The notes under the pieces were generated by a model. The model saw only the letters and a list, made by a program, of their open reading frames with translations. It had not been told where the DNA came from and did no database searches. DNA of 64,000 nt, taken from the NCBI RefSeq assembly GCF_000406165.1, contig NZ_CM001977.1:412403-476402 (forward strand), given 5' to 3'. A program made the position numbers and the translations under genes. Numbering within the stretch: the first letter of the stretch is position 1; every line of letters starts with the position of its first letter. This DNA comes from Dickeya zeae NCPPB 2538. Lineage in GTDB: Bacteria > Pseudomonadota > Gammaproteobacteria > Enterobacterales > Enterobacteriaceae. Below, piece by piece: positions 37,095-45,883 of this stretch.

Positions 37095-38213
37095 GTGATC
37101 ATCATTCGATATCTGGTACGGGAAACCTTCAAGAGCCAGGTGGCCATTCTGTTCATCCTGTTACTGATTTTTTTCTGTCAGAAACTGGTGCGGATACTGG
37201 GCGCTGCCGTGGACGGCGACATCCCGACCAATCTGGTTTTATCCCTGCTGGGGCTCGGTGTGCCGCAGATGGCGCAACTGATTTTGCCTCTGAGTCTTTT
37301 CCTCGGGCTGCTGATGACCTTCGGTCGGCTTTACGCTGAAAGTGAAATCACCGTGATGCATGCCTGCGGGCTCAGTAAAAACGTGTTGCTGAAAGCAGCA
37401 CTGGTGCTGGCATTGCTGACGGCGTCGCTGGCTACCGCCAACGTGCTGTGGTTAAGCCCCTGGTCGTCACGCCATCAGGACGAGGTGCTGGCAGAAGCGC
37501 GTGCCAACCCCGGCATGGCGTCGCTGGCGGAAGGCCAGTTCCAGCAGACGCAAGACGGCAACTCGGTGCTGTTTGTCGGCAAGGTCAACGGCGGCGATTT
37601 CGAACGGGTTTTTCTGGCGCAACTGCACCCGCGTGAGAACACTCGCCCGTCGGTGGTTGTGGCGGATAAAGGTACGGTAGCGGCACGTGGCGACGGTTCC
37701 CAGGTGGTAACGCTCAGCAAAGGCACCCGTTATGAAGGCACGGCGATGCTGCGTGATTTCCGTATCACCGATTTTATCAACTATCAGGCGATTGTCGGCT
37801 ATCAACAAGTGGCGGTTGACCCCACTAACGTTGAGCAGATGAGCTTCAAAACGCTGTGGCGTTCATCCGACATTACCGCCCGCGCTGAGTTCCACTGGCG
37901 ACTGACGTTGATTTTCTCCGTGCTGATGATGGCGGTGATGGTGGTGCCACTGAGTGTGGTGAACCCCCGTCAGGGGCGTGTGCTGAGTATGCTGCCAGCC
38001 ATGCTGCTGTATCTGGTGTTTTTCCTGTTGCAGAGTTCGCTGCGTTCTAACGCGGGCAAGGGCAAGCTCGACCCGATGGTATGGATGTGGCTGACCAATC
38101 TGGTCTATCTGTCGCTGGCCGTCCTGCTGAACCTGTGGGATAGCGTACCGCTGCGTAAAATCCGCGCCAGCCTGAAATCGGGCCATCGCCAGAACGTAGA
38201 AGGAGCGGCCTGA
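37095..38213 (+). CDS. lptF: LPS export system permease LptF
   Basis: 372 codons from GTG, as in E. coli. MIIIRYLVRETFKSQVAILFILLLIFFCQKLVRILG and SVVNPRQGRVLSMLPAMLLY are nearly those of LptF. Three membrane segments at each end flank a periplasmic jellyroll. With LptG and LptB it extracts LPS from the inner membrane. Confidence 0.98.
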   Translation: MIIIRYLVRETFKSQVAILFILLLIFFCQKLVRILGAAVDGDIPTNLVLSLLGLGVPQMAQLILPLSLFLGLLMTFGRLYAESEITVMHACGLSKNVLLKAALVLALLTASLATANVLWLSPWSSRHQDEVLAEARANPGMASLAEGQFQQTQDGNSVLFVGKVNGGDFERVFLAQLHPRENTRPSVVVADKGTVAARGDGSQVVTLSKGTRYEGTAMLRDFRITDFINYQAIVGYQQVAVDPTNVEQMSFKTLWRSSDITARAEFHWRLTLIFSVLMMAVMVVPLSVVNPRQGRVLSMLPAMLLYLVFFLLQSSLRSNAGKGKLDPMVWMWLTNLVYLSLAVLLNLWDSVPLRKIRASLKSGHRQNVEGAA

Positions 38214-38214
38214 T

Positions 38215-39285
38215 ATGTTTCGCGTACTGGACCGCTATATCGGTAAAACCATTTTCAACACCATCATGATGACGCTGTTCATGCTGGTGTCCCTCTCCGG
38301 CATCATCAAATTTGTCGATCAGCTGCGCAAAGTGGGGCAAGGCGGCTACTCGGTAATGGGCGCCGGGCTCTATACGTTGCTGAGCGTGCCGAAAGACATC
38401 GAGATCTTCTTCCCGATGGCGGCGCTGCTGGGCGCGCTGTTGGGGCTGGGCGCACTGGCTACCCGCAGTGAACTGGTGGTGATGCAGGCTTCCGGCTTTA
38501 CCCGGTTGCAAATTGCGGGCTCCGTCATGAAAACCGCCATTCCGCTGGTGCTGCTGACGATGGCTATCGGTGAATGGGTTGCTCCGGCAGGTGAGCAGAT
38601 GGCGCGTAACTACCGTTCACAGATGATGTACGGCGGTTCGATGCTGTCGACCCAAAGCGGCTTGTGGGCTAAAGACGGCAACGACTTTGTCTATATCCAG
38701 CGCGTTGCGGGAGACAATGAGCTACAGGGCGTCAACCTCTATCATTTTGATAAGCACAGCAAACTGTTGTCAGTGCGCTATGCTGCCTCGGCTGTATATG
38801 AAAACGGCAGTTGGAAACTGTCTCAGGTTGAAGAATCCGACCTGAACGACAGTAAACAGATTGGCGGCAGCCAGACGGTGAGCGGCGAATGGAAAACCAA
38901 CCTGACGCCGGACAAGCTCGGCGTGGTGGCGCTCGATCCTGACGCGCTCTCTATCCGTGGCTTGTACGACTACATTAAGTACCTGCGCCAGAGCGGGCAG
39001 GAAGCGAACCGTTACCAGCTCAACATGTGGAGCAAACTGTTTGCGCCACTGTCTGTGGCGGTAATGATGCTGATGGCATTGTCGTTCATCTTCGGCCCGC
39101 TGCGAAGCGTACCGGCGGGTATGCGAATCGTCATCGGTATCAGCTTCGGCTTTCTGTTTTACGTGCTGGACCAGATCTTCGGCCCACTCAGTCTGGTGTA
39201 TCACATTCCGCCGGTGCTGGGGGCGTTGTTGCCGAGCGCGTTGTTCCTGTTCATTAGCGTTATGCTGCTGCTAAAACGGCGCTGA
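38215..39285 (+). CDS. lptG: LPS export system permease LptG
   Basis: 356 codons, starting one base after the lptF stop. MFRVLDRYIGKTIFNTIMMTLFMLVSLSGIIKFVDQLRKVG and the C-terminal membrane segments (AVMMLMALSFIFGPLRSVPAGMRI) are typical. It is the partner of LptF in the LptB2FG transporter. Confidence 0.98.
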   Translation: MFRVLDRYIGKTIFNTIMMTLFMLVSLSGIIKFVDQLRKVGQGGYSVMGAGLYTLLSVPKDIEIFFPMAALLGALLGLGALATRSELVVMQASGFTRLQIAGSVMKTAIPLVLLTMAIGEWVAPAGEQMARNYRSQMMYGGSMLSTQSGLWAKDGNDFVYIQRVAGDNELQGVNLYHFDKHSKLLSVRYAASAVYENGSWKLSQVEESDLNDSKQIGGSQTVSGEWKTNLTPDKLGVVALDPDALSIRGLYDYIKYLRQSGQEANRYQLNMWSKLFAPLSVAVMMLMALSFIFGPLRSVPAGMRIVIGISFGFLFYVLDQIFGPLSLVYHIPPVLGALLPSALFLFISVMLLLKRR

Positions 39286-39299
39286 TCTCTCTTTTCACG

Positions 39300-39334
39300 A
39301 AACGGGCGGGCTTATCAGCGCGCCCGTTTTTTTA
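39300..39334 (+). terminator. Terminator of the lptFG operon
   Basis: aacgggcg pairs with cgcccgtt across a 12-base loop, followed by TTTTTTTAT; 15 bases past the lptG stop. Confidence 0.85.
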
Positions 39335-39507
39335 TCTGTATCACATGTCCGACGCTGTAAAACTGCTGCCACGGCAACACATTACTGTGCTAAAAACACC
39401 CTAACGGCGATTTTTTCAGCGCTTGCAACGCCAGACGACGGATTAGGGTTGCACCGAGCCCGCACAACGGTATAATCCACCACGTTTTCCGCAAAGTACT
39501 ACTTCGT

Positions 39508-39592
39508 GCCGAAGTGGCGAAATCGGTAGACGCAGTTGATTCAAAATCAACCGTAGAAATACGTGCCGGTTCGAGTCCGGCCTTCGGCACCA
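39508..39592 (+). tRNA. leuX: tRNA-Leu (anticodon CAA)
   Basis: 85 bases, complete cloverleaf with encoded CCA. Acceptor gccgaag pairs with cttcggc, the anticodon stem gttga/tcaac encloses ttCAAaa, the variable arm is long as in class II tRNAs, and the T-arm is ggttcgagtcc. Sequence is that of enterobacterial leuX. Its 3' end is the integration site of the island that follows. Confidence 0.98.
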
Positions 39593-39750
39593 AAATTCAA
39601 AAATCAAGCCACCTTTAGGTGGCTTTTTTTGTGTCCGCTATCGTCCACTAACTTCAATATATCATTGTTAAATAAAGATTTAATTTGATTTTATTGTCTG
39701 GGTGGATTGTGCGTTTTTTCCACAGTGGTCTTTCTGCATCCGTTGACATC
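39572..39750 (+). repeat. Left attachment repeat (tRNA 3' end plus flank)
   Basis: Starts in the leuX T-arm at cgagtccggccttcgg and runs past the tRNA terminator. About 180 bases recur at 52579-52757 at high identity. The tRNA-proximal part is the attL core for the tyrosine integrase encoded just after it; the rest is shared integrase leader sequence. Confidence 0.85.
39607..39632 (+). terminator. Terminator of leuX
   Basis: agccacct/aggtggct hairpin with TTTTTTT, 15 bases past the tRNA. A near copy is at 52613-52637 in the right-hand repeat. Confidence 0.85.
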
Positions 39751-39757
39751 CAGATTA

Positions 39758-39809
39758 TTTGGGGGTCAAGATAAGGGTCAATTCGCTTCGATTATGAGTT
39801 GACCCCCAA
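39758..39809. promoter_or_regulatory. GGGTCA repeats before the integrase, candidate arm or operator sites
   Basis: GGGGGTCA and AGGGTCA lie in direct orientation (39761-39780), and TTGACCCCC in inverted orientation (39799-39807), just before the integrase ATG. A related pair is at the far end of the element (52501-52525). The second integrase has the same layout with a different core, GGGGGCA. They could bind the integrase or an excisionase. Confidence 0.55.
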
Positions 39810-39811
39810 TT

Positions 39812-41068
39812 ATGGCCCTGACTGACGTTGTTGCCCGTACCGCTAAGCCTCGCGAGAAAGCCTACAAGCTTGCGGATGCACATGGCCTGTACCTTCTGGT
39901 GAGCCCTAACGGTTCTAAGCGCTGGTATCTCAAGTACCGTTTTGACGGTAAGGAAAGCCGGATTGCTTTCGGTGCCTACCCGCTGATCTCGCTGGCGAAG
40001 GCCAGAGAGAAACGCGACGAGGTGCGATTACTGCTGTCAGAAGGCATCCACCCAACGGAAAAGCGGGAAGAAGAGAAAGAACAGGCACAGGATGCGCTGA
40101 ACACCTTTGAAAAGGTGGCAAAGGACTGGCACCGAAACATCAGCCAAAACCGATGGTCACAAACGCACGCCGGACGGGTATGGCGTGACATGGAACGTAA
40201 TATTCTGCCTGCCATCGGCCAGCGCCACATCGCTGACCTGAAAACCAAAGATCTGCTTGAACCGCTTAAAGCCGTGGAGCAAAACGGCCATCTTGATTTG
40301 GCGTCGCGGTTACGCCAGCGCATTACCGATATCATGCGTTACGCGGTACAAAATGACCTGATAGAGCGCAACCCGGCGCAAGATCTCTCCGGGGCGATAG
40401 CCGCGCCAAAGGCTACGCATCGGCCAGCCCTGAAGCTCGATAAACTGCCTGACTTTCTGGCACGGATTGAACGCTACAAAGGGCGAGCGTTAACCCGATT
40501 GGCTTTAAAACTCACCCTGTGCGTTTTTATCCGTTCCAGTGAGCTACGCTTTGCCCGTTGGCCGGAAATCGACTTTAAACGCGCGATGTGGACGATACCG
40601 CCCGAACGTGAAGCCATCCCCGGAGTGAAACACTCACAGCGTGGTGCAAAGATGCGCTCTGAACATCTGGTGCCGTTATCCCGACAGGCTTTAGCGCTGC
40701 TGGAAGAGATTAAGGCTATCAGCGGCGCTCACGAACTGGTCTTCCCCGGCGACCACCGGCCAACCAAACCGATGAGTGAAAACACCATCAACAGTGCATT
40801 GCGAACAATGGGCTATGACACCACCACCGAAGTATGCGGACACGGCTTCCGTACTATGGCCTGTAGCGCGTTAGTTGAGTCTGGTCAGTGGTCGCGGGAT
40901 GCCGTAGAGCGGCAAATGAGCCATCAGGAGCGCAATGGCGTCCGTGCTGCTTATATCCACAAAGCGGAACATCTTGAAGAGCGCAAGCTGATGCTGCAAT
41001 GGTGGGCGGATTATCTGGATGCCAACCGGGAAGAGCATGTTGTGCCGTATGAGTTTAGAAATATCTGA
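39812..41068 (+). CDS. int: Tyrosine-type integrase, P4 family
   Basis: 418 codons. The N-terminal DUF4102 arm-binding domain (KAYKLADAHGLYLLVSPNGSKRWYLKYRFDGKESRIAFGAYPLISLA) precedes a core-binding and a catalytic domain. Catalytic residues: R in CVFIRSSELRFARW, HGFRT, and the Y in AAYIHKAEHLEER. It would recombine the tRNA end and element ends. It lies 220 bases from leuX, reading into the island. Confidence 0.95.
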   Translation: MALTDVVARTAKPREKAYKLADAHGLYLLVSPNGSKRWYLKYRFDGKESRIAFGAYPLISLAKAREKRDEVRLLLSEGIHPTEKREEEKEQAQDALNTFEKVAKDWHRNISQNRWSQTHAGRVWRDMERNILPAIGQRHIADLKTKDLLEPLKAVEQNGHLDLASRLRQRITDIMRYAVQNDLIERNPAQDLSGAIAAPKATHRPALKLDKLPDFLARIERYKGRALTRLALKLTLCVFIRSSELRFARWPEIDFKRAMWTIPPEREAIPGVKHSQRGAKMRSEHLVPLSRQALALLEEIKAISGAHELVFPGDHRPTKPMSENTINSALRTMGYDTTTEVCGHGFRTMACSALVESGQWSRDAVERQMSHQERNGVRAAYIHKAEHLEERKLMLQWWADYLDANREEHVVPYEFRNI

Positions 41069-41135
41069 TTCGTTAGAGAGTTGGCGATGTTGATGCCGGG
41101 CGTATCCTGCATCGAAGGTGTATGTATTAAGTTCC

Positions 41136-41175
41136 GCACCAGCCCCTTTTTGTGGGGGGCTGGTGCTCATTTTTC
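41136..41175 (+). terminator. Terminator of the integrase gene
   Basis: gcaccagcccc (41136-41146) pairs perfectly with ggggctggtgc (41156-41166), followed by tcattttt. Confidence 0.8.
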
Positions 41176-41261
41176 TTATGTGGATGATTTTTCTTGAGGA
41201 TCATCATACCCAAGTATTATTTCCACTAGATCGTTTTCCACCATTATAAGTTTACCTTTTT

Positions 41262-41358
41262 ACAGCATATAAGCTGTTTTGTTATTTTACAGCCTATTTG
41301 ATGTATTTTGTTTTTACAGCTTATAGGGTGTATTATGTAAAAACAGCCTATAGTATGT
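41262..41358. promoter_or_regulatory. Four operator repeats at 27-base period before hipB
   Basis: Copies at 41262 (acagcatataagctgt), 41289 (acagcctatttgatgt), 41316 (acagcttatagggtgt) and 41343 (acagcctatagtatgt) fit ACAGC-N6-GNTGT loosely. Starts are exactly 27 bases apart; the last is 30 bases before the hipB start. E. coli hipBA also has four operators bound by HipB, with a different sequence. Autoregulation by HipB-HipA is the likely role. Confidence 0.8.
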
Positions 41359-41388
41359 ATAAATATCTAAAATAAGGGTAAGTGCCTT

Positions 41389-41694
41389 ATGAATACAGTC
41401 TATCCGTTGAAAACCTTGAATCAGTTGCGCCCATTGCTGATTGGCTTTCGCAAAGCTAAAGGACTGACGCAAAAAGACGTGTCTGAAAGGTTAGGTGTAA
41501 CACAACAAACCTATGCCCGTTTGGAAGCAAACCCCGGAAGTGCCAGTATTGAGCGCTTGTTTAAAGTGCTCACCGTTCTGGGGGTTGAGGTGGTGCTGTC
41601 TTCTGGACCAAGAGTACATTTCTCGATGTCGTCCTCAACAATGGAAGAGCCAGAAAAGCCAATAGACTCACCCGCCAGACGGGAAAAATGGTGA
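41389..41694 (+). CDS. hipB: HipB-type antitoxin (XRE family)
   Basis: 101 codons. The Cro/C1 helix-turn-helix lies at about residues 14-70 (LIGFRKAKGLTQKDVSERLGVTQQTYARLEANPGSASIERLF). It has the HipB C-terminal strand (VEVVLSSG) and a short charged tail. It should neutralise HipA and repress the operon through the four upstream repeats. Four bases separate it from hipA. Confidence 0.9.
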   Translation: MNTVYPLKTLNQLRPLLIGFRKAKGLTQKDVSERLGVTQQTYARLEANPGSASIERLFKVLTVLGVEVVLSSGPRVHFSMSSSTMEEPEKPIDSPARREKW

Positions 41695-41698
41695 CACT

Positions 41699-43033
41699 AT
41701 GCCTCGAACACAACAGCGTTTAGCAATATGGATGAATGGAATTCAAGTGGGATTCTGGGAAAAGAGCCGAGGCGAAGATAGGTTGCAATATCTTCCCGAA
41801 TGGATCGCTGATGAACAAGGAAGACCTTTATCGCTTTCTTTGCTTTTCACCCCCGGTAATCAGATTTGGCGGGGCAATGTGGTACGCGACTATTTTGATA
41901 ATTTATTGCCTGACAGCGAAGGTATACGCAGGCGTTTAGCGACGCGTTACCACGCTGATAGCCTTGAGCCTTTTGATCTGTTGGCTGAGCTGGGGAGAGA
42001 CTGTGTTGGTGCGATACAGTTGCTGAATGGTAATGAGGAGCCTACAGATCTCTTTTCCGTAAAGTATCGCCCGCTTTGTGACGCAGAGATTGCCGCTATA
42101 TTGCGTAATACAACAGCGGCATTGTTGCCAGGTCGGCAGGATGATACTGACGATTTACGTTTATCGATTGCCGGTGCGCAGGAAAAAACGGCTTTACTCT
42201 GGCATGAAAGGCAATGGTGTTTGCCAGAAGGGAGTACCCCTACGACGCATATTTTCAAGTTACCACTCGGGCTAGTGGGTAATATGCAAGCGGATATGAG
42301 TACGTCGGTTGAAAATGAATGGCTGTGTTCTTTGATCCTTAAGGAATATGGAATTCCTGTTGCAAAAACACAGATTGCGCAGTTTGAAGATCAGAAAGTA
42401 TTGGTTGTTGAGCGTTTTGACAGAAGATGGTCAAGCGATCAGCAATGGATCATTCGCTTGCCACAAGAGGATATGTGTCAGGCTCTGGGTGTTTCCCCGC
42501 TACGAAAATACCAGTCTGATGGTGGGCCGGGGATTTCCGATATTATGACCATACTGAGTCATTCAGAGCAGGCAGAGCAGGACAAAGCGCAGTTTTTCAG
42601 GGCGCAAATTATTTTCTGGCTGATAGCGGCTACTGATGGGCATGCCAAAAATTTCAGTATCGCTATTGAGCCACAAGGTCGCTATCACCTTACGCCTCTT
42701 TATGATGTTTTATCGGCATGGCCGGTCATTGGTCCGCGTAATAACCAGATTTCCTGGCAGAAGTGCAAGCTGGCAATGGCTGTTCGGGGTAGTAGTAATT
42801 ATTACCATCTGTACAGAATTCAACGGCGGCATTGGGTCAATCATGGTGAATTAACTGGTCTGGGTAGACGACAGGTTGAAGCCATGATGGATGATATTAT
42901 CTTCAGGACACCTGAGGTTATTGAACGTGTATCTTCGTTGCTGCCTGAGTCATTCTCACCAGAGCTTGCGGAATGTGTTTTTGACGGTATGCGACAACAG
43001 TGTGGTCGGTTACAAGAATTGCACCGTAAATAG
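41699..43033 (+). CDS. hipA: HipA-type serine/threonine kinase toxin
   Basis: 444 codons, full length. The N-terminal HipA-N1 domain (AIWMNGIQVGFWEKSRGEDRLQY) is followed by the kinase: SIAGAQEKTALL (nucleotide loop), TDGHAKNFSI at about residue 312 (catalytic Asp and Asn) and TPLYDVLSAW (metal-binding Asp). HipA phosphorylates glutamyl-tRNA synthetase in E. coli and causes growth arrest; relatives hit other synthetases. Here it likely stabilises the island. Confidence 0.93.
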   Translation: MPRTQQRLAIWMNGIQVGFWEKSRGEDRLQYLPEWIADEQGRPLSLSLLFTPGNQIWRGNVVRDYFDNLLPDSEGIRRRLATRYHADSLEPFDLLAELGRDCVGAIQLLNGNEEPTDLFSVKYRPLCDAEIAAILRNTTAALLPGRQDDTDDLRLSIAGAQEKTALLWHERQWCLPEGSTPTTHIFKLPLGLVGNMQADMSTSVENEWLCSLILKEYGIPVAKTQIAQFEDQKVLVVERFDRRWSSDQQWIIRLPQEDMCQALGVSPLRKYQSDGGPGISDIMTILSHSEQAEQDKAQFFRAQIIFWLIAATDGHAKNFSIAIEPQGRYHLTPLYDVLSAWPVIGPRNNQISWQKCKLAMAVRGSSNYYHLYRIQRRHWVNHGELTGLGRRQVEAMMDDIIFRTPEVIERVSSLLPESFSPELAECVFDGMRQQCGRLQELHRK

Positions 43034-43120
43034 GATATTGAAGAACGTCTTGAAGCAATTCACCTTTCAGGCAGGGGTAGCCATAGAACGTTGAGTGACT
43101 AGGGAAAGCGATCATAAACA

Positions 43121-43322
43121 TCCCCCACCTTTCCCCCACTTACTCAGGGATCACGGTTTCCCCCACCTGATTTTCATGGCTAGATTAAAAGTAATTATTT
43201 ATTAGTGAGTTAAATCATTCCCCCACTTTGCGCCTATATATGCTTGGGAAGTGGGGGAAAATGCCGGATAGAGGGACTCATTATCCGTTCGCCCCCACTT
43301 TCCCCCGTTTAATCCCCCACCT
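43121..43322. repeat. Iteron-like TCCCCCAC repeats beside the primase gene, candidate origin
   Basis: The motif (T/G)CCCCCAC(C/T) occurs at 43121, 43132, 43159, 43219, 43291 and 43313, once inverted (agtggggga near 43250), plus a partial copy at 43301. The last copy lies in the final codons of the primase gene. P4-type elements replicate from iterons recognised by their alpha protein, so this may be the element's origin. Confidence 0.6.
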
Positions 43323-45354
43323 TATTCCGTTGCGATAGCGGCGTGATACTTTCCCCATCAAAGGCGATCAGGCCATCCTTTTCCAGCTTGTCCAGCCAGC
43401 GGCTAAACTTCTTGTTTACATCAAAGCCCATTGCCCGCATATCATCCCGTACTAATGAGCGGGTGCATCCTTCACCGTTAGCTGTGCGTGAGCGAATAGC
43501 CTGCCACAGCGCAAAATGATTTTCCGTCAGCCGTGGGATACCGGCTAAGTCGGGATCGCTGGCAGCCTCATCCTCTCTGACTTCACGGCCTTCATCGTTC
43601 AGCACCAGCGAGGTGATCTGGTCGCCATCATCGTCCACGTACAGATTTACCGCCGTCAGGTCGTAGGCACGGCGTGGCGGCTCTTCGGCGTCCTTCATCT
43701 TGGTGCAGGTCAGGATCAGCGCCTGCCCATCGGCCTCGCGGCGCACATTAAACTCCACGTCCAGCGCAGCCCGGAAGGCGCTGGAGCCGCGAGCGCCTTT
43801 GTCCGGATCTTTACCGGAGTGATGAATAATCAGTACCGTGGCCTGCGTGGCCGCCTTGATGTAGTCGCAACCCTGAATAAACGCCCCCATGTCTTTAGCG
43901 GCATTTTCATCCGAACCGCCAAAGCAGCGGGCCAGTGTATCCAGAATGATCAGCCGTACCGCCATCCCGGAGGCAGCCTGTACGTCATGGGCGGCCTTGA
44001 TCACCTGCTCCACGCTGTCGGGACTGGCCGGGAATACCGGGCAGTCAACGCGGTAGAGCGCATCAATCGGGCTACGGTCATTCAGCGTTTCCTCCCACGC
44101 CCGAATGCGGCGCGGCACGCCGATCCCGCCTTCGCCCACCACATAAATCACCGCACCCTGCGTGACTGGTCGGTTGGCCCACGGCTTTCCGGTGGCGATA
44201 TGGCACGCCCAGGAAACAGCCAGAAAGGATTTATACGACCCGCTGGCACCGTAAGCACTGGCAACCGCGCCGCTCGGCAGGTAGCCCTTGATCAGATAAT
44301 CCTGCCGGGTATCAAACCCTTCCGAGCCTTTACGCAGTGGCAAGGCAGAGGAAAATGCCGTGACAGGAAATGGCCCGGCGTCAGGCAATGGGGCCGGGCT
44401 GATAACGGCAGGCTGGGTAAGCTGACGCCGGAATGCGGCTTTGGTGGCTTCCATGCCGTGCCGCTGGCGAAAATCATCCCAGTCACAGGCGGTATCGGTC
44501 GGCGGCAGGGATACCCAGCCGTCAACGGCCAGCGCCGCTTTCTCCGCCATCAGTTTGCCGGTGTTGGCCGCACAATCCGGGTGAATATCGTTGTCCCCGG
44601 CCAGAATCAGGCAGCAATGGGGATAACGCGCCCTGAATGCCTGCGCCACGTTCAGCAGGTTATTGGCCGATACTGCCGCCACCACATGGCATGACGAGCA
44701 CTGTTGCAGGGTGAGTGCCGTGGCATACCCTTCGGTAATAATCAGCTTAGACGGCTCCGGGCCGTGGTTGACCGGAATAAACGCCCCTTTCAACTGTGTG
44801 CCAGGATACAATCGCTTTTCACCGCCGGGCGTGATCAGTTGCGCCCCTGCCAGTTCACCGGAGGCGCGGAACATCGGCAGCAGTAGCGATCCTTCGCCAA
44901 ACCGGACACGCCCGATGGTCATCGCCTGTGTGGCAGTCAGCAGCATAGCCGGTGTCATCAGCCCTCTGGCTTTCAGATATGGGCTTTCCCCGGTGCTTGT
45001 GGCTGCCATCAGCGCCTTGATGCGCTCTGCCAGCGGGCGGGGATCAACCGCCTTTTCTCTGGCGGGCGGTGTTTCACTGGCTGATGACGCCAGTGCCGTC
45101 ACCACTCTGGCCGCTTCCGCGATGTCACACCGCCTGACGCGGGCGACCAGATCCAGACCATCACCGTGGCCGCAATGATTGCAGAACCATGTGCCACGTC
45201 CACGCTTGTCATCAAAGCGGAAGCGATCTTTTCCACCGCAGACAGGGCAAGGGCCGTGCTGGCCCCCGGCAGGAAAGTAGATATCTAATGCCGCCAGAAT
45301 CGATGGCCAGCGGTGGCGGGATTGCGCAACACTTTCCGAGACAAACTTACTCAT
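43309..45354 (-). CDS. P4 alpha-type primase/helicase (zinc finger, TOPRIM, RecA-like ATPase)
   Basis: 681 codons from MSKFVSESVAQSRHRWPSIL. Order of parts: zinc finger CPVCGGKDRFRF...CNHCGHGDG (about 36-70), TOPRIM primase core (LIITEGYATALTLQQ, LILAGDNDIHPD), RecA-like ATPase with Walker A YGASGSYKSF and Walker B LIILDTLARCFGG, then a winged-helix tail (LVRDDMRAMGFDVNKKFSRWLDKL). It would start replication of the excised element at nearby iterons. Confidence 0.88.
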   Translation of the reverse strand: MSKFVSESVAQSRHRWPSILAALDIYFPAGGQHGPCPVCGGKDRFRFDDKRGRGTWFCNHCGHGDGLDLVARVRRCDIAEAARVVTALASSASETPPAREKAVDPRPLAERIKALMAATSTGESPYLKARGLMTPAMLLTATQAMTIGRVRFGEGSLLLPMFRASGELAGAQLITPGGEKRLYPGTQLKGAFIPVNHGPEPSKLIITEGYATALTLQQCSSCHVVAAVSANNLLNVAQAFRARYPHCCLILAGDNDIHPDCAANTGKLMAEKAALAVDGWVSLPPTDTACDWDDFRQRHGMEATKAAFRRQLTQPAVISPAPLPDAGPFPVTAFSSALPLRKGSEGFDTRQDYLIKGYLPSGAVASAYGASGSYKSFLAVSWACHIATGKPWANRPVTQGAVIYVVGEGGIGVPRRIRAWEETLNDRSPIDALYRVDCPVFPASPDSVEQVIKAAHDVQAASGMAVRLIILDTLARCFGGSDENAAKDMGAFIQGCDYIKAATQATVLIIHHSGKDPDKGARGSSAFRAALDVEFNVRREADGQALILTCTKMKDAEEPPRRAYDLTAVNLYVDDDGDQITSLVLNDEGREVREDEAASDPDLAGIPRLTENHFALWQAIRSRTANGEGCTRSLVRDDMRAMGFDVNKKFSRWLDKLEKDGLIAFDGESITPLSQRNKVGD

Positions 45355-45523
45355 TGTCCGGCACCTCCGCATCCAGCGTGTCATTCAGCAGGTTAAGCCG
45401 CTCCCATAAGATGAACATCAGCAGCTCTTTGGCAACGGGGTTTTCCAGCTCAATGATGGCGTAGGCCAGCACCCGGCAGTGATCGGCGATCTCTTCCAGT
45501 AACAGCGGTGTGGGGTTATACAT
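45347..45523 (-). CDS. Small helical protein of the alpha operon, unknown function
   Basis: 58 codons from MYNPTPLLLEEIADHC, with a strong ribosome site GGAGGT six bases upstream. It is in frame with the C-terminal end of the Ash-like frame, so both a separate protein and a longer read-through form are possible. It overlaps the primase start by eight bases. Sequence is helical (LAYAIIELENPVAKELLMFILWERLNLLND); no domain recognised. Confidence 0.65.
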   Translation of the reverse strand: MYNPTPLLLEEIADHCRVLAYAIIELENPVAKELLMFILWERLNLLNDTLDAEVPDNE

Positions 45524-45883
45524 AGCGCACCTCCACAAGAGAGGTGAAAGATTGCAGGCAGGAATAGCTAAGGGTCGTAGCCATAAGGCAGCCTCCAGAC
45601 TGTAGCAATTGTGATAGCTACCACCAGAGACGCCAATCTCGTGGGTGGTAGCCCGTGCGAGGTTGGCGTTACCGGACAGTCTGGCTACCGGCCTTCCTTG
45701 CGGAAGCCCCGCACGAGCCACCATTGAAGGTACAGCTCGACGCTTGCCTGCAAAAAAATACGCACAATGTGCGTATTCAGGCACCAGACTATTGTTCGGA
45801 ACGCCAATTCCGGCTACGGATTTTGCCGTAGCCCGCGCAGTATAGCCCAATTTGCCCGCCAGAAGAAAAGCTGAATGACTCAT
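45347..45883 (-). CDS. ash: Ash-like / Icd-like P4 leader protein
   Basis: 178-codon frame. Residues about 45-85 (FFAGKRRAVPSMVARAGLPQGRPVARLSGNANLARATTHEIG) are the Ash motif of P4-like elements; this part is also the template of the C4-type RNA, which explains its conservation. Related P4 products are linked to immunity control and host cell-division inhibition. The end of the frame coincides with a separately translatable 58-codon gene. Whether the full frame is made as protein is uncertain. Confidence 0.55.
   Translation of the reverse strand: MSHSAFLLAGKLGYTARATAKSVAGIGVPNNSLVPEYAHCAYFFAGKRRAVPSMVARAGLPQGRPVARLSGNANLARATTHEIGVSGGSYHNCYSLEAALWLRPLAIPACNLSPLLWRCAMYNPTPLLLEEIADHCRVLAYAIIELENPVAKELLMFILWERLNLLNDTLDAEVPDNE
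45612..45725 (-). ncRNA. C4/CI-type antisense RNA of the P4-like element
   Basis: On the minus strand: an outer stem (ggtggc/gctacc and gtgcgggg/cctcgcac), an inner hairpin cttcc-GCAA-ggaag with a GNRA loop, and a ccgg/ccgg stem. The exposed segment acgccaa is complementary to ttggcgt on both sides: upstream in ggaattggcgtt (45798-45810) and downstream in gagattggcgtctc (45627-45640). This is the seqB/seqA/seqC plan of phage P4 immunity, in which CI RNA forces early termination. Confidence 0.78.
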
